A DNA stretch of 64,000 nucleotides, taken from NCBI RefSeq assembly GCF_001423745.1, contig NZ_LMPC01000027.1:114039-178038 (forward strand), in the 5' to 3' direction. The position numbers were made by a program, and so were the translations under genes. Of this stretch, positions 7,746 through 14,983 are shown in pieces. The notes beneath the pieces were generated by a model. That model saw only the letters and a program-made list of their open reading frames with translations, was not told the origin of the DNA and did no database searches. The DNA is from Arthrobacter sp. Leaf337. GTDB taxonomy: Bacteria > Actinomycetota > Actinomycetes > Actinomycetales > Micrococcaceae. The stretch's first letter is position 1, and the number at the start of each line of letters is the position of its first letter.

Positions 7746-9005
7746 ATGACCGCCACCGGCGCCCCTGCACACGCCACTGCACCCGGACCTGCTCCCGCAC
7801 CCAGACAGGCCGTCGGCCGGCCGCTTGCGGTGGTACTCGGGCTGTTGACAATCTTCGGTCCGATTTCCATGGACCTCTACCTGCCGGTCCTCCCGGCCCT
7901 CACCGCGGAGCTCCGCAGCACAACGTCCGTGGCGCAGCTGACCATCACGGCGTGCCTGCTCGGCCTGGCCATCGGGCAGGTGGTGGCCGGGCCCATGTAG
8001 GACCGCTTCGGCCGCCGGAAGCCACTGATCATCGGAGTGATCGCCTACACGGTCACCTCGGTGCTGTGCGCGCTCAGCCCCACGGTCGAAACCCTCATCC
8101 TCGCCCGGTTCGTCCAGGGCCTCGCCGGCGCTGTGGGCATTGTTATCGCGCAGGCCGCCGGCCGGGACGTCTACTCGGGCGGGAAGCTGATCCGCTACTA
8201 CGGCCGCCTCACCGTGCTCGGCGGGCTGGCCGCCATCATCGGCCCCGTGATCGGCGGCCAGCTCGCGGCCGTCACGGACTGGCGCGGGGTGTTCCTTTTC
8301 CTCGCCGCAGTAGGTGTGGCCATCCTCGTCGCGTCCCTGGTGATCTTCCGGGAGACCCTCCCGCAGGCCCGGCGCCTCACCGGCGGCCTTTCCCACACCC
8401 TCAATGACTTCCGCCGGCTCCTGGCGGACCGGATGTTCGTCGGCGCCGTCCTGATCACGGGCTTCACCTACTCGGCGATCTTCGCCTACCTGAGCGGGGC
8501 AACGTACATCCTCCAGGGCATGTACGGGCTCTCCCCGCAGGGGTACTCGTTCGCCTTCGGACTGAACTCCCTGGGCTTCGTGATCTTCGGGTTTATCTCC
8601 GGCCGGCTGGCCGAGCACTGGTCCGAACGGGGAACCCTCGCCGTAGGCCTGGCCATGGCGCTCGCCGGCGCCCTGGGCCTGCTGGCCACGGCGCTCCTGC
8701 ACCTGCCGCTGATCGCGATCATCCTGTCCCTGTTCACTATGGTCAGCGGTGTCGCCGTGACCAGCCCGCCGGCCACCTCGCTTGCGCTCAAGGAGTACCC
8801 CGACATCGCCGGCACGGCCTCCTCGCTCTTGGGCCTGGCCCGGTTTTCCTTCGGCGGCCTGGCGGCACCCCTGGTAGGCATCGGCGGGGCCAACGATCCG
8901 GTGCCTTTCGGCATCGTCGCGGCCGCCGCCGCAGCAGCGGCCGCACTCTGCCTGGGACTGGTCCGCCAGCGTCGAACGGTCAGCGGCGCGGGCGGGCCTG
9001 GCTGA
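7746..9005 (+). pseudogene. Bcr/CflA-type MFS drug efflux gene interrupted by one in-frame TAG
   Basis: The frame from ATG 7746 to TGA 9005 encodes a complete 12-helix Bcr/CflA-type drug:H+ antiporter of about 418 residues, apart from a TAG at 7998-8000. The halves are in the same frame with no indel. The stop falls in the conserved cytoplasmic loop 2-3 motif A: GPM, stop, DRFGRRKPL, where families of this type usually have Ser or a similar residue. A single change of TCG to TAG explains it. GGAG upstream and the divergent MmyB-type regulator indicate an otherwise normal locus. A sequencing error or amber read-through are alternatives. A GTG at 8037 could start only a truncated protein. Confidence 0.85.
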
Positions 9006-9648
9006 GCTGCTGGATGAAGCGCCCCAGCGCGGTGACCTCCGAAGGGTTGTCAGCAAGTGCCACGAGGCCGCATGCAACACTGGCGAGTTTGATGTTGCTG
9101 CTGTTGCTGTAGGCGGTCAGCAGTTGGAAGGCCTCATCCGATCCGATCCCGAGCCGGCCCATGAGGATGCCCTCGGCTTTCGCGATGGTGCTCCGGGTAG
9201 CCATTGCGCCGCGGACGGCTTCGCGCGCGGCCAGCTCCGTCTCCCGTTGGATTGTTGACGTCAGGTCCAGCATGACTCCCGAGATCGTCGACACCTTGCC
9301 GGCCTCGTCCAGCGCTGCCTCCCCCGCCGTCAGCACTTTGCGCTCGCGGGACGCGGCATCGATCAGGCGATGGTAGATGGCAACATGACCGCCATGTGCG
9401 AACAGTTCGTTGCTGACCTCTTGGATTCGCGGCAGGTCAGCAGGGTGCTTGTGCGCCATCGTCAGCTCCATTGTTGGAACGACGTCACCGCGGCGGTAGC
9501 CGTGGATGCTGTAAACCTCGTCCGACCACGTCATGGCCCGGGATTTGGCATCAAAAACAAACGTCCCGGCCAACAAGTTTGACGCCCCCAAAGCACTTGA
9601 GTACGTCCGCGCCTGCCCCAAAATTCCGCTCATGGCGTCCCCTGTCAT
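8980..9648 (-). CDS. PAS and ANTAR domain RNA-binding antiterminator
   Basis: A 222-residue protein with a PAS sensor fold (about residues 25-125: GTFVFDAKSRAMTWSDEVYSIHGY, HPADLPRI, GEAALDEAGKVSTISGVMLDLT) and a C-terminal ANTAR domain (TRSTIAKAEGILMGRLGIGSDEAFQLLTAYS). ANTAR proteins bind paired hairpins in nascent RNA and prevent termination. Its 3' end overlaps the converging MFS gene by 26 bp. The ATG at 9648 or an internal ATG at 9633 could be the start. The signal sensed is unknown. Confidence 0.87.
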   Translation of the reverse strand: MTGDAMSGILGQARTYSSALGASNLLAGTFVFDAKSRAMTWSDEVYSIHGYRRGDVVPTMELTMAHKHPADLPRIQEVSNELFAHGGHVAIYHRLIDAASRERKVLTAGEAALDEAGKVSTISGVMLDLTSTIQRETELAAREAVRGAMATRSTIAKAEGILMGRLGIGSDEAFQLLTAYSNSSNIKLASVACGLVALADNPSEVTALGRFIQQLSQARPRR

Positions 9649-9758
9649 GGGTCGGCTTCCCCCGCCTCCGATCGTACGCCGATCGCGCCTGATTCCTAAG
9701 GTTCAGCCCTCACCGGCGGAAAACTGATATTCCCATTCCAGTTCGGGATCAGCGAGGC

Positions 9759-9764
9759 TATGCT
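9759..9764 (+). promoter_or_regulatory. -10 box (TATGCT) of small membrane protein gene
   Basis: TATGCT lies 26 bp before the GTG at 9791. AGGAGG (9781-9786) between them makes a short leader with a strong ribosome binding site. Confidence 0.35.
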
Positions 9765-9790
9765 CAGCAGACGCATGATCAGGAGGCTCC

Positions 9791-10156
9791 GTGAACCCGT
9801 TCAAATTCCTGGCGGCCCTGCCGCAGCCCGTGAAGACCTTTTACATCCTGTTCTTCATCGTTTTTATGGTCACCTTCGTCTCAGTTCCCCTGGGCGCCAG
9901 GGATGTTACCCGCTGGGCGTCCGGTGCCCTCGGCGCCGTGGCCATCCTCCTTGGGCTGAGCCTGCTGACGAATCTGAACGGATCCGCAACCGCCATGTCG
10001 AAGTACCTGAAGGAATCCAAACCGATGGGCGTCGACTACTCCGGATCGTTTCTGGCCAGTCCCGCATATGCCCGGTTCTTCGGCGGATTCTTCGCCGTTG
10101 TCGGCGGGATGTTCGTGTTCACGTCCTTGACCAGTTCCGAGATGTGGGGCAGTTAG
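9791..10156 (+). CDS. Small membrane protein of unknown function
   Basis: A 121-residue protein with three predicted hydrophobic helices: FYILFFIVFMVTFVSVPLG near residues 17-36, WASGALGAVAILLGLSLLT near 42-61, and FFGGFFAVVGGMFVFTSL near 95-112. No signal peptide cleavage site is seen. The GTG at 9791 is fixed by a perfect AGGAGG four bases upstream. It lies between the divergent PAS-ANTAR gene and paaI and has no evident link to either. Family not recognised. Confidence 0.7.
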   Translation: MNPFKFLAALPQPVKTFYILFFIVFMVTFVSVPLGARDVTRWASGALGAVAILLGLSLLTNLNGSATAMSKYLKESKPMGVDYSGSFLASPAYARFFGGFFAVVGGMFVFTSLTSSEMWGS

Positions 10157-10214
10157 CCGGACCGGAAAGCACCCCCAAACGCCCTCGCACTACCGCCGGA
10201 AACACCAGCGGCTC

Positions 10215-10260
10215 TTGACAGCATGCCCCAAAATGGGATTACCTAATGAACATTCGGTAA
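10215..10260 (+). promoter_or_regulatory. paaI-paaK promoter and PaaR-type operator
   Basis: TTGACA at 10215-10220 is a consensus -35, with ATTACC or GATTAC about 17 bases later as the -10. A 22-bp imperfect palindrome, 10239-10260, overlaps the -10 and start site. Its arms are TTACCTAATGA and ACATTCGGTAA. Related palindromes precede paaR, paaZ and the thiolase operon, so this is probably where the TetR-family PaaR represses transcription. Confidence 0.7.
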
Positions 10261-10282
10261 ATAAAGCTGGAGGCAATGACGC

Positions 10283-10813
10283 ATGGCTGAAGCAACACTC
10301 TCCGGGGCCACCCACCCCATCCTTGAAAACGACTATGCCTCTGAATGGATGGGCATCGAAGTCCTCAAAGTGGACGACGGTCACGCCACCATCCGCATGA
10401 CCCTCCGGCAGGAAATGCTCAACGGCTTCGGCATGGCCCACGGCGGAATGATCTTCGCCTTCGGCGATACCGCATTTGCCCTGGCCTGCAACCCGGCGGG
10501 CCCGCCTGCCGGCACGGCGGGAGCCGACGGCGACACGATCACCGTGGCATCCGGCGTCGACATCAATTTCCTCAAGCCGGCCTTCACCGGCCAGGTGATC
10601 ACCGCCGTCGCCAACCGACGCGCCCATGCCGGCCGCAGCGGACTCTACGACGTCCAGATTTACGCCGCAGACCCCCACACCGCCGCAGGCACCAACACCG
10701 ACGCCCCCGCAGGCACGAACGCCGGCACTGCCGCCGGCAGCGCTAATGATGAAACCCCGGGCGAGCTCATCGCCGAGTTCCGCGGCCGCAGCCGCACCAT
10801 CTCCAAGAAATAG
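10283..10813 (+). CDS. paaI: Hydroxyphenylacetyl-CoA thioesterase PaaI
   Basis: A hotdog-fold thioesterase of 176 residues that hydrolyses dead-end aryl-CoA esters formed in phenylacetate catabolism. The HGGMIFAFGDTAFALACN segment is the PaaI active-site motif. The C-terminus is unusual: after VQIYAADP comes an Ala/Gly/Thr/Asn-rich insert of about 35 residues with repeated AGTN units, before the last strand ELIAEFRGRSRTI resumes. GGAGG lies before the ATG. It is first in an operon with paaK 17 bp downstream. Confidence 0.92.
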   Translation: MAEATLSGATHPILENDYASEWMGIEVLKVDDGHATIRMTLRQEMLNGFGMAHGGMIFAFGDTAFALACNPAGPPAGTAGADGDTITVASGVDINFLKPAFTGQVITAVANRRAHAGRSGLYDVQIYAADPHTAAGTNTDAPAGTNAGTAAGSANDETPGELIAEFRGRSRTISKK

Positions 10814-10829
10814 AAACAGGGACCCCCAG

Positions 10830-12164
10830 ATGACCCTCCACGCCACTGAACCAGCAGCTGCCACCGACGCCGTGCTGGACCGCGAAGAAACGATATCCCG
10901 CGACGAGCTGGAGGCATTGCAGCTGAGCCGCCTCCAGCACACGGTCGCCTACGCCTATGACCGCGTGCCACTGTACAAGCGCAAGTTCGACGAGGCCGGC
11001 GTCCACCCCACCGACCTCCGCGAACTGGCCGACCTGGGCAAGTTCCCCTTCACCACCAAGGAAGACCTCCGCCTGGAGTACCCCTTCGGCATGTTCGCCG
11101 TGCCGCAGCACGAGGTGGCCCGCATCCACGCCAGCTCCGGCACCACCGGCCGCGCGACGGTGGTGGGCTACACCAAGAAGGACCTCGCCGACTGGGCCAA
11201 GCTGGTGGCACGTTCCCTCCGCGCCTCCGGCGTCCGCCCGGGCATGAAGGTCCACAACGCCTACGGCTACGGCCTGTTCACCGGCGGCATGGGCGCCCAC
11301 GCCGGCGCCGAGGCCCTGGGCTGCACGGTCATCCCGATCTCGGGCGGCCAGACCGAACGCCAGATCACCCTCATCCAGGACTTCAAGCCCGACGCGATCC
11401 TGGCCACCCCCACCTACCTGCTGACCATCGCCGACGCGATGATGAAGCAGGGCATCGACCCGGCCTCCACGTCCCTCAAGTACGCCGTGCTGGGGGCTGA
11501 GCCGTGGACCGAGGAAATGCGCCACGAGCTCGAAACCACCATGAACATCAAGGCCTGCGACATCTACGGCCTGTCCGAGGTCATGGGCCCCGGCGTGGCC
11601 GGTGAAGCCGTGGAAACCCAGGACGGCAGCCACATCTGGGAGGACCACTTCCGCCCCGAGGTCATCGACGCATTCGACCCCACGAAGGTCCTGGGCGACG
11701 GCGAACACGGGGAACTGGTGTTCACCTCGCTCACTAAGGAAGCGCTGCCCATCATCCGGTACCGCACCAAGGACCTCACCCGCTTGCTCCCCGGCACCGC
11801 CCGCCCCGCGCACCGCCGCATGGGCCGCATCACCGGCCGCAGCGACGACATGATCATCCTGCGGGGTGTGAACCTGTTCCCCTCGCAGATCGAGGAAATC
11901 GCGCTGCGCATCCCCGAGCTCAGCCCGCACTTCCAGCTGGAACTGACCCGGCCCGAGGGCCAGCGGATGGACCAGCTCACGGTTAAGATCGAACGCCGGG
12001 AATCCGTCTCAGTAGAGGGCGTGGCCTCGGCCGCCAAGGTCCTGCAGCAGCAGATCAAGATCCACGTCGGGTCCTCCTGCACCGTCAACGTCGTCGAGCC
12101 CGGGTCGCTGGAGCGCTCAAACGGCAAACTCCGCCGGATCTACGACCTGCGCCCGAAGGCATAG
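10830..12164 (+). CDS. paaK: Phenylacetate--CoA ligase
   Basis: A 444-residue AMP-forming ligase that activates phenylacetate to phenylacetyl-CoA, the committed first step of the aerobic paa pathway. Motifs include ASSGTTGRATVVGYT (ATP-binding P-loop), YGYGLFTGGMGAH, IYGLSEVMGPGVAGE and GRSDDMIILRGVNLFPSQIE. The ATG at 10830 follows paaI by 17 bp and gives the usual N-terminal length. It is co-transcribed with paaI from the operator-controlled promoter at 10215. Confidence 0.96.
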   Translation: MTLHATEPAAATDAVLDREETISRDELEALQLSRLQHTVAYAYDRVPLYKRKFDEAGVHPTDLRELADLGKFPFTTKEDLRLEYPFGMFAVPQHEVARIHASSGTTGRATVVGYTKKDLADWAKLVARSLRASGVRPGMKVHNAYGYGLFTGGMGAHAGAEALGCTVIPISGGQTERQITLIQDFKPDAILATPTYLLTIADAMMKQGIDPASTSLKYAVLGAEPWTEEMRHELETTMNIKACDIYGLSEVMGPGVAGEAVETQDGSHIWEDHFRPEVIDAFDPTKVLGDGEHGELVFTSLTKEALPIIRYRTKDLTRLLPGTARPAHRRMGRITGRSDDMIILRGVNLFPSQIEEIALRIPELSPHFQLELTRPEGQRMDQLTVKIERRESVSVEGVASAAKVLQQQIKIHVGSSCTVNVVEPGSLERSNGKLRRIYDLRPKA

Positions 12165-12177
12165 CGCGAACGTACAC

Positions 12178-12369
12178 TTGCGGCCCCACCGGGCAGCAGC
12201 CACGAAGGGTCCGGGTCCCCCCGGGCCCTTTTGGCGTGCCCGGGCCACCGGCTCCTACTGGCCCATCGCCGTGTACATGATGGTCATCGTCGGCATTTCG
12301 CTGGTCCAGGCGATCAAGGCCCCGGAGACGAAAGACCGCGACCTGACCCTGGAGGAGAACGCCAGCTAG
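12178..12369 (+). pseudogene. Remnant of an MHS/MFS transporter C-terminus
   Basis: Bases from about 12238 encode GSYWPIAVYMMVIVGISLVQAIKAPETKDRDLTLEENAS in frame to the TAG at 12367-12369. This matches the last transmembrane helix and cytosolic tail of metabolite:H+ symporter (MHS) family transporters (PIAxYMxVxVxIxxxxxxxAPETxxRDL). The rest of the roughly 430-residue protein is missing; the upstream bases encode only Pro/Arg-rich nonsense. It probably descends from a phenylacetate-type uptake gene behind paaK, now deleted. The rest of the gap 12165-12709 holds a terminator and the paaR promoter. Confidence 0.6.
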
Positions 12370-12425
12370 GGCGGCGCTCACCCTTCATAAAGCGCCCGAC
12401 GTCGGAAGGTCACCGACATGGGGAA

Positions 12426-12452
12426 GGTCCCCGGCTGCTGCAGCCGGGGACC
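12426..12452 (+). terminator. Strong stem-loop terminator after paaIK and transporter remnant
   Basis: A perfect 11-bp stem (GGTCCCCGGCT / AGCCGGGGACC) with a GCTGC loop is followed by ATCCTTTT. Confidence 0.8.
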
Positions 12453-12679
12453 ATCCTTTTACGGGAGGCATTCAGTGCACTACTGCCAATGCGCGACAGC
12501 GCTGTGACGTGCCGATGGCTAACCGCCAGCCGGGCAGCCCAACGTGCCTGATCCCGTCCCGATCCTTGAAACTTTTGAGCCAGAACCGGCTCCGCGCCGA
12601 TAGTTCCTCTACAAGCTTTCTAGCACCGGGGCACGGCGCAGGCAAGGGATTTCTGGTCCATGACACCGATTGCGCCTAA

Positions 12680-12701
12680 TAACCGAACGTTCATGAGAAA
12701 A
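12680..12701 (+). promoter_or_regulatory. PaaR-type operator before paaR
   Basis: TAACCGAACGTTC matches the left part of the operators at 17143 and 30572 at 11 of 13 positions, and GAACGTTC at its centre is a perfect palindrome. It ends nine bases before the paaR ATG, which suggests autoregulation. Confidence 0.55.
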
Positions 12702-12709
12702 TAGCCGGT

Positions 12710-13315
12710 ATGTCCACAACTGATGCACCCACCAAGCGCGGCCGCCCCGGATACGACCAGCAGTCGGTGCTGCAGATCGCCGTCGAGGTCTTCAACCGCC
12801 ACGGCTACGACGCCACGTCCATGGGCATCCTTGCCGAAAACCTTGGTATTTCCAAGTCGGCCATCTACCATCACGTCCCGTCCAAGGGCGACCTCCTCAA
12901 GCTCGCCCTGGAAGAGGCGCTGGGCGGACTGGAGGCCATCCTCGAGCAGCCGCAGGCCCAGACCGGAACGGCCGAGGCCCGGCTGGAGTTCGTGCTCAGG
13001 CGGACGATCTCCGTGCTGGTGGAACGGCTTCCGTTCGTCACGCTGCTGCTGCGCCTGCGCGGCAACACGGACATCGAGCGTGACGCCATGGAACGCCGCC
13101 GCACCTTCGACCACAAGGTGGCTGCCCTGATCTCCGCCGCCCGCGATGAAGGTTCCCTGCGCGCGGACATCGATCCCCGTACGGTTACGCGCCTCCTGTT
13201 CGGCACCATCAACTCGATCGTCGAATGGTACAAGCCCGGCGGCTCGCTCTCCCCCGAAAAGCTGGCCGACGACGTCATCACAATGGCATTCAAGGGGCTC
13301 AGCGCGCCACGCTGA
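12710..13315 (+). CDS. paaR: TetR/AcrR family regulator, probable PaaR
   Basis: A 201-residue TetR-family repressor. The N-terminal helix-turn-helix reads QSVLQIAVEVFNRHGYDATSMGILAENLGISKSAIYHHVPSKGDLL; the C-terminus is the variable ligand-binding domain, likely for phenylacetyl-CoA. It lies between paaIK and paaZ, and 22-bp palindromes of TetR-operator style precede those genes, itself and the thiolase operon. Function as the paa repressor is inferred from this context. Confidence 0.85.
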   Translation: MSTTDAPTKRGRPGYDQQSVLQIAVEVFNRHGYDATSMGILAENLGISKSAIYHHVPSKGDLLKLALEEALGGLEAILEQPQAQTGTAEARLEFVLRRTISVLVERLPFVTLLLRLRGNTDIERDAMERRRTFDHKVAALISAARDEGSLRADIDPRTVTRLLFGTINSIVEWYKPGGSLSPEKLADDVITMAFKGLSAPR

Positions 13316-13394
13316 CGCTGTTCTCGCCCACATTCTCCCGGCGGCTGCGAGGGCAGTCATTGACGCCGGGAATGGCGGCGACCACCCTGTAGTC

Positions 13395-14246
13395 ATGGCC
13401 ACGAAGTTATCCGAAGTCATCTTCGGCACGTTCCCCCAATTGCGTTACCAGCCCACTCCCAAACGGGTCCGGGCCATGGTGGACGGGAACGCCGTCGTCG
13501 ACACTTTGTATGCGCTCCTGGTGTGGGAGCCCAGGCGCGTTACTCCCATGTATGCCGTGCCCGAGGTGGACCTTCAAGCCGAACTCGCGCCACCGAAGCA
13601 GCAGCCGGGCCAGATTGCGGAACACGGTTTCAGGCTCGGCCGGGACGGACCGCATGGATTGGATCCGCGCACGGGTTTCGGCCGCCACACAGCGGACGGT
13701 GAGGAGTTCGACGTCGTGACCTCCGGGGCGAGGCTGCCCCGTGCGGCCTTCCGGCCGGCCGACCCCGACCTCGCCGGACACGTGGTGCTGGATTTCAACG
13801 CCTTCGAATGGCTGGAGGACGACGAGGAGATCATCGGCCACCCCCGTGATCCGTTCCACCGCGTAGACATCCGGGCGTCGTCTCTCACCGTTGAAGTGAG
13901 GCTCGACGACGTCACGCTGGCCACCACGAACGCCGCCCAACTGCTGTACGAGACCATGCTGCCGGTGCGCTACTACATCCCGCCCGCGGACGTCCTCCTG
14001 GACATCATGGAGCCCAGCCCCAAGAAGACGGTGTGTCCGTACAAGGGGACGGCGAGCTACTGGACCTACCCGCACTCCGAAACCGGGCGGAACATCGCTT
14101 GGATGTACGACCAGCGGTTCCGCGATGCCGCCCAGATCCACGGGCTGGTGAGTTTCTTCAACGAACGGGTGGACGTGACGGTGGACGGCGTCAGGCAGGA
14201 GCGGCCGGTTACACCGTGGTCCGCGACGCCGCCGGAATCGCCGTGA
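13395..14246 (+). CDS. DUF427 domain protein (duplicated domain)
   Basis: A 283-residue protein with two copies of the DUF427 fold. The first (about 20-145) has VRAMVDGNAVVDTLYALLVWEPRRVTPMYAVPEVDL; the second (about 160-265) has VRLDDVTLATTNAAQLLYETMLPVRYYIPPADV and CPYKGTASYWTYP. The CPYKGxAxYW motif is diagnostic. The biochemical role of DUF427 is not known to me. The ATG at 13395 is chosen as the first codon after which similarity begins. It is probably a separate unit downstream of paaR and ends before a terminator at 14290. Confidence 0.85.
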   Translation: MATKLSEVIFGTFPQLRYQPTPKRVRAMVDGNAVVDTLYALLVWEPRRVTPMYAVPEVDLQAELAPPKQQPGQIAEHGFRLGRDGPHGLDPRTGFGRHTADGEEFDVVTSGARLPRAAFRPADPDLAGHVVLDFNAFEWLEDDEEIIGHPRDPFHRVDIRASSLTVEVRLDDVTLATTNAAQLLYETMLPVRYYIPPADVLLDIMEPSPKKTVCPYKGTASYWTYPHSETGRNIAWMYDQRFRDAAQIHGLVSFFNERVDVTVDGVRQERPVTPWSATPPESP

Positions 14247-14289
14247 GGCCGAGTGGTCCTTGATCACCCTGAAGCAGGCAAAAAGATAG

Positions 14290-14313
14290 GGCGTCCCGCT
14301 GAGCCGGGACGCC
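14290..14313 (+). terminator. Stem-loop terminator between converging DUF427 and VOC genes
   Basis: GGCGTCCCG and CGGGACGCC form a perfect 9-bp stem with a six-base loop. No long U-run follows; it lies between converging genes and could serve both. Confidence 0.65.
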
Positions 14314-14359
14314 GGTCCTCTTCGCCCTGGCCGGCTTGGTCACCGGCAGGGCCACAGGG

Positions 14360-14773
14360 CTAGAGCTGGTACTCCGCCTGCTGAATGCCGAGGGTTTCGT
14401 GAACGCAGAGAATATTGTTCTCGGTGTCCATGAACCATGCGCATTTTTCGGAATCGGTAGTACAAATGTGGTGTTCGCCAGTCTTCAGATCAGGGCGATC
14501 GTAATCCTGGAACCGGACGCCGCGGGCTTCCATTTCATCAACGGTCCGCTCGATGTCCCTGACCTCAAAGCTCAGCGTGGTGTGCTCGGAGTGCCTGCCA
14601 TCCTTCACTGGCATCAGCTGCAGCATGGGGCCGTCGCCGCTGCCAAACAATTCGCTTCCGTCATCTGCCACGCCGCGATGAGGCAGTCCGAGTGTTTCCG
14701 CGTAAAAACGACGGGCGCGCTCTTTGTCATCCACGGGCAGGACGGTTGTGGCTGTGTTCAATACTAGGGTCAT
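14360..14773 (-). CDS. VOC family (glyoxalase/bleomycin-resistance fold) protein
   Basis: A 137-residue vicinal oxygen chelate protein. It has paired beta-alpha-beta-beta-beta halves: VLNTATTVLPVDDKERARRFYAETLGLP at the start and HTTLSFEVRDIERTVDEMEARGVRF in the second half, ending with a CAWFMDTENNILCVHE strand. VOC proteins bind a metal or small hydrophobic compounds; the substrate is unknown. It converges with the DUF427 gene and shares the terminator region at 14290. Confidence 0.85.
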   Translation of the reverse strand: MTLVLNTATTVLPVDDKERARRFYAETLGLPHRGVADDGSELFGSGDGPMLQLMPVKDGRHSEHTTLSFEVRDIERTVDEMEARGVRFQDYDRPDLKTGEHHICTTDSEKCAWFMDTENNILCVHETLGIQQAEYQL

Positions 14774-14834
14774 TTCGCCACCTCCTACGCAAAAAATTCT
14801 ACGCCGGGGCAGGGCGGAAAGATCTTACGAAACC

Positions 14835-14945
14835 CTCTCTCACATCCTGCCGCCCAAACCCTGACGCTCTCTCACCGGTGAACTGGTCCACCGGGGTGAG
14901 AGAGCGTCGGCGGAAAGGGCGCAAGAAGTGAGAGAGCGTCCGGGG
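14835..14945. repeat. Cluster of GTGAGAGAGCGTC repeats, including an inverted pair
   Basis: Core copies: reverse GACGCTCTCTCAC at 14863-14875, forward GTGAGAGAGCGTC at 14896-14908 and 14928-14940, plus a partial reverse CTCTCTCAC at 14835-14843. The first two full copies make 14-bp inverted arms around an 18-bp loop. The copy at 14925 shares the wider GAAGTGAGAGAGCGTCC unit seen at 2839 and 2871. It lies at the 3' end of paaZ. Confidence 0.7.
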
Positions 14946-14983
14946 TGGGGACTACTTTTCGAGGCTGTTACTTTTCGACGCTG

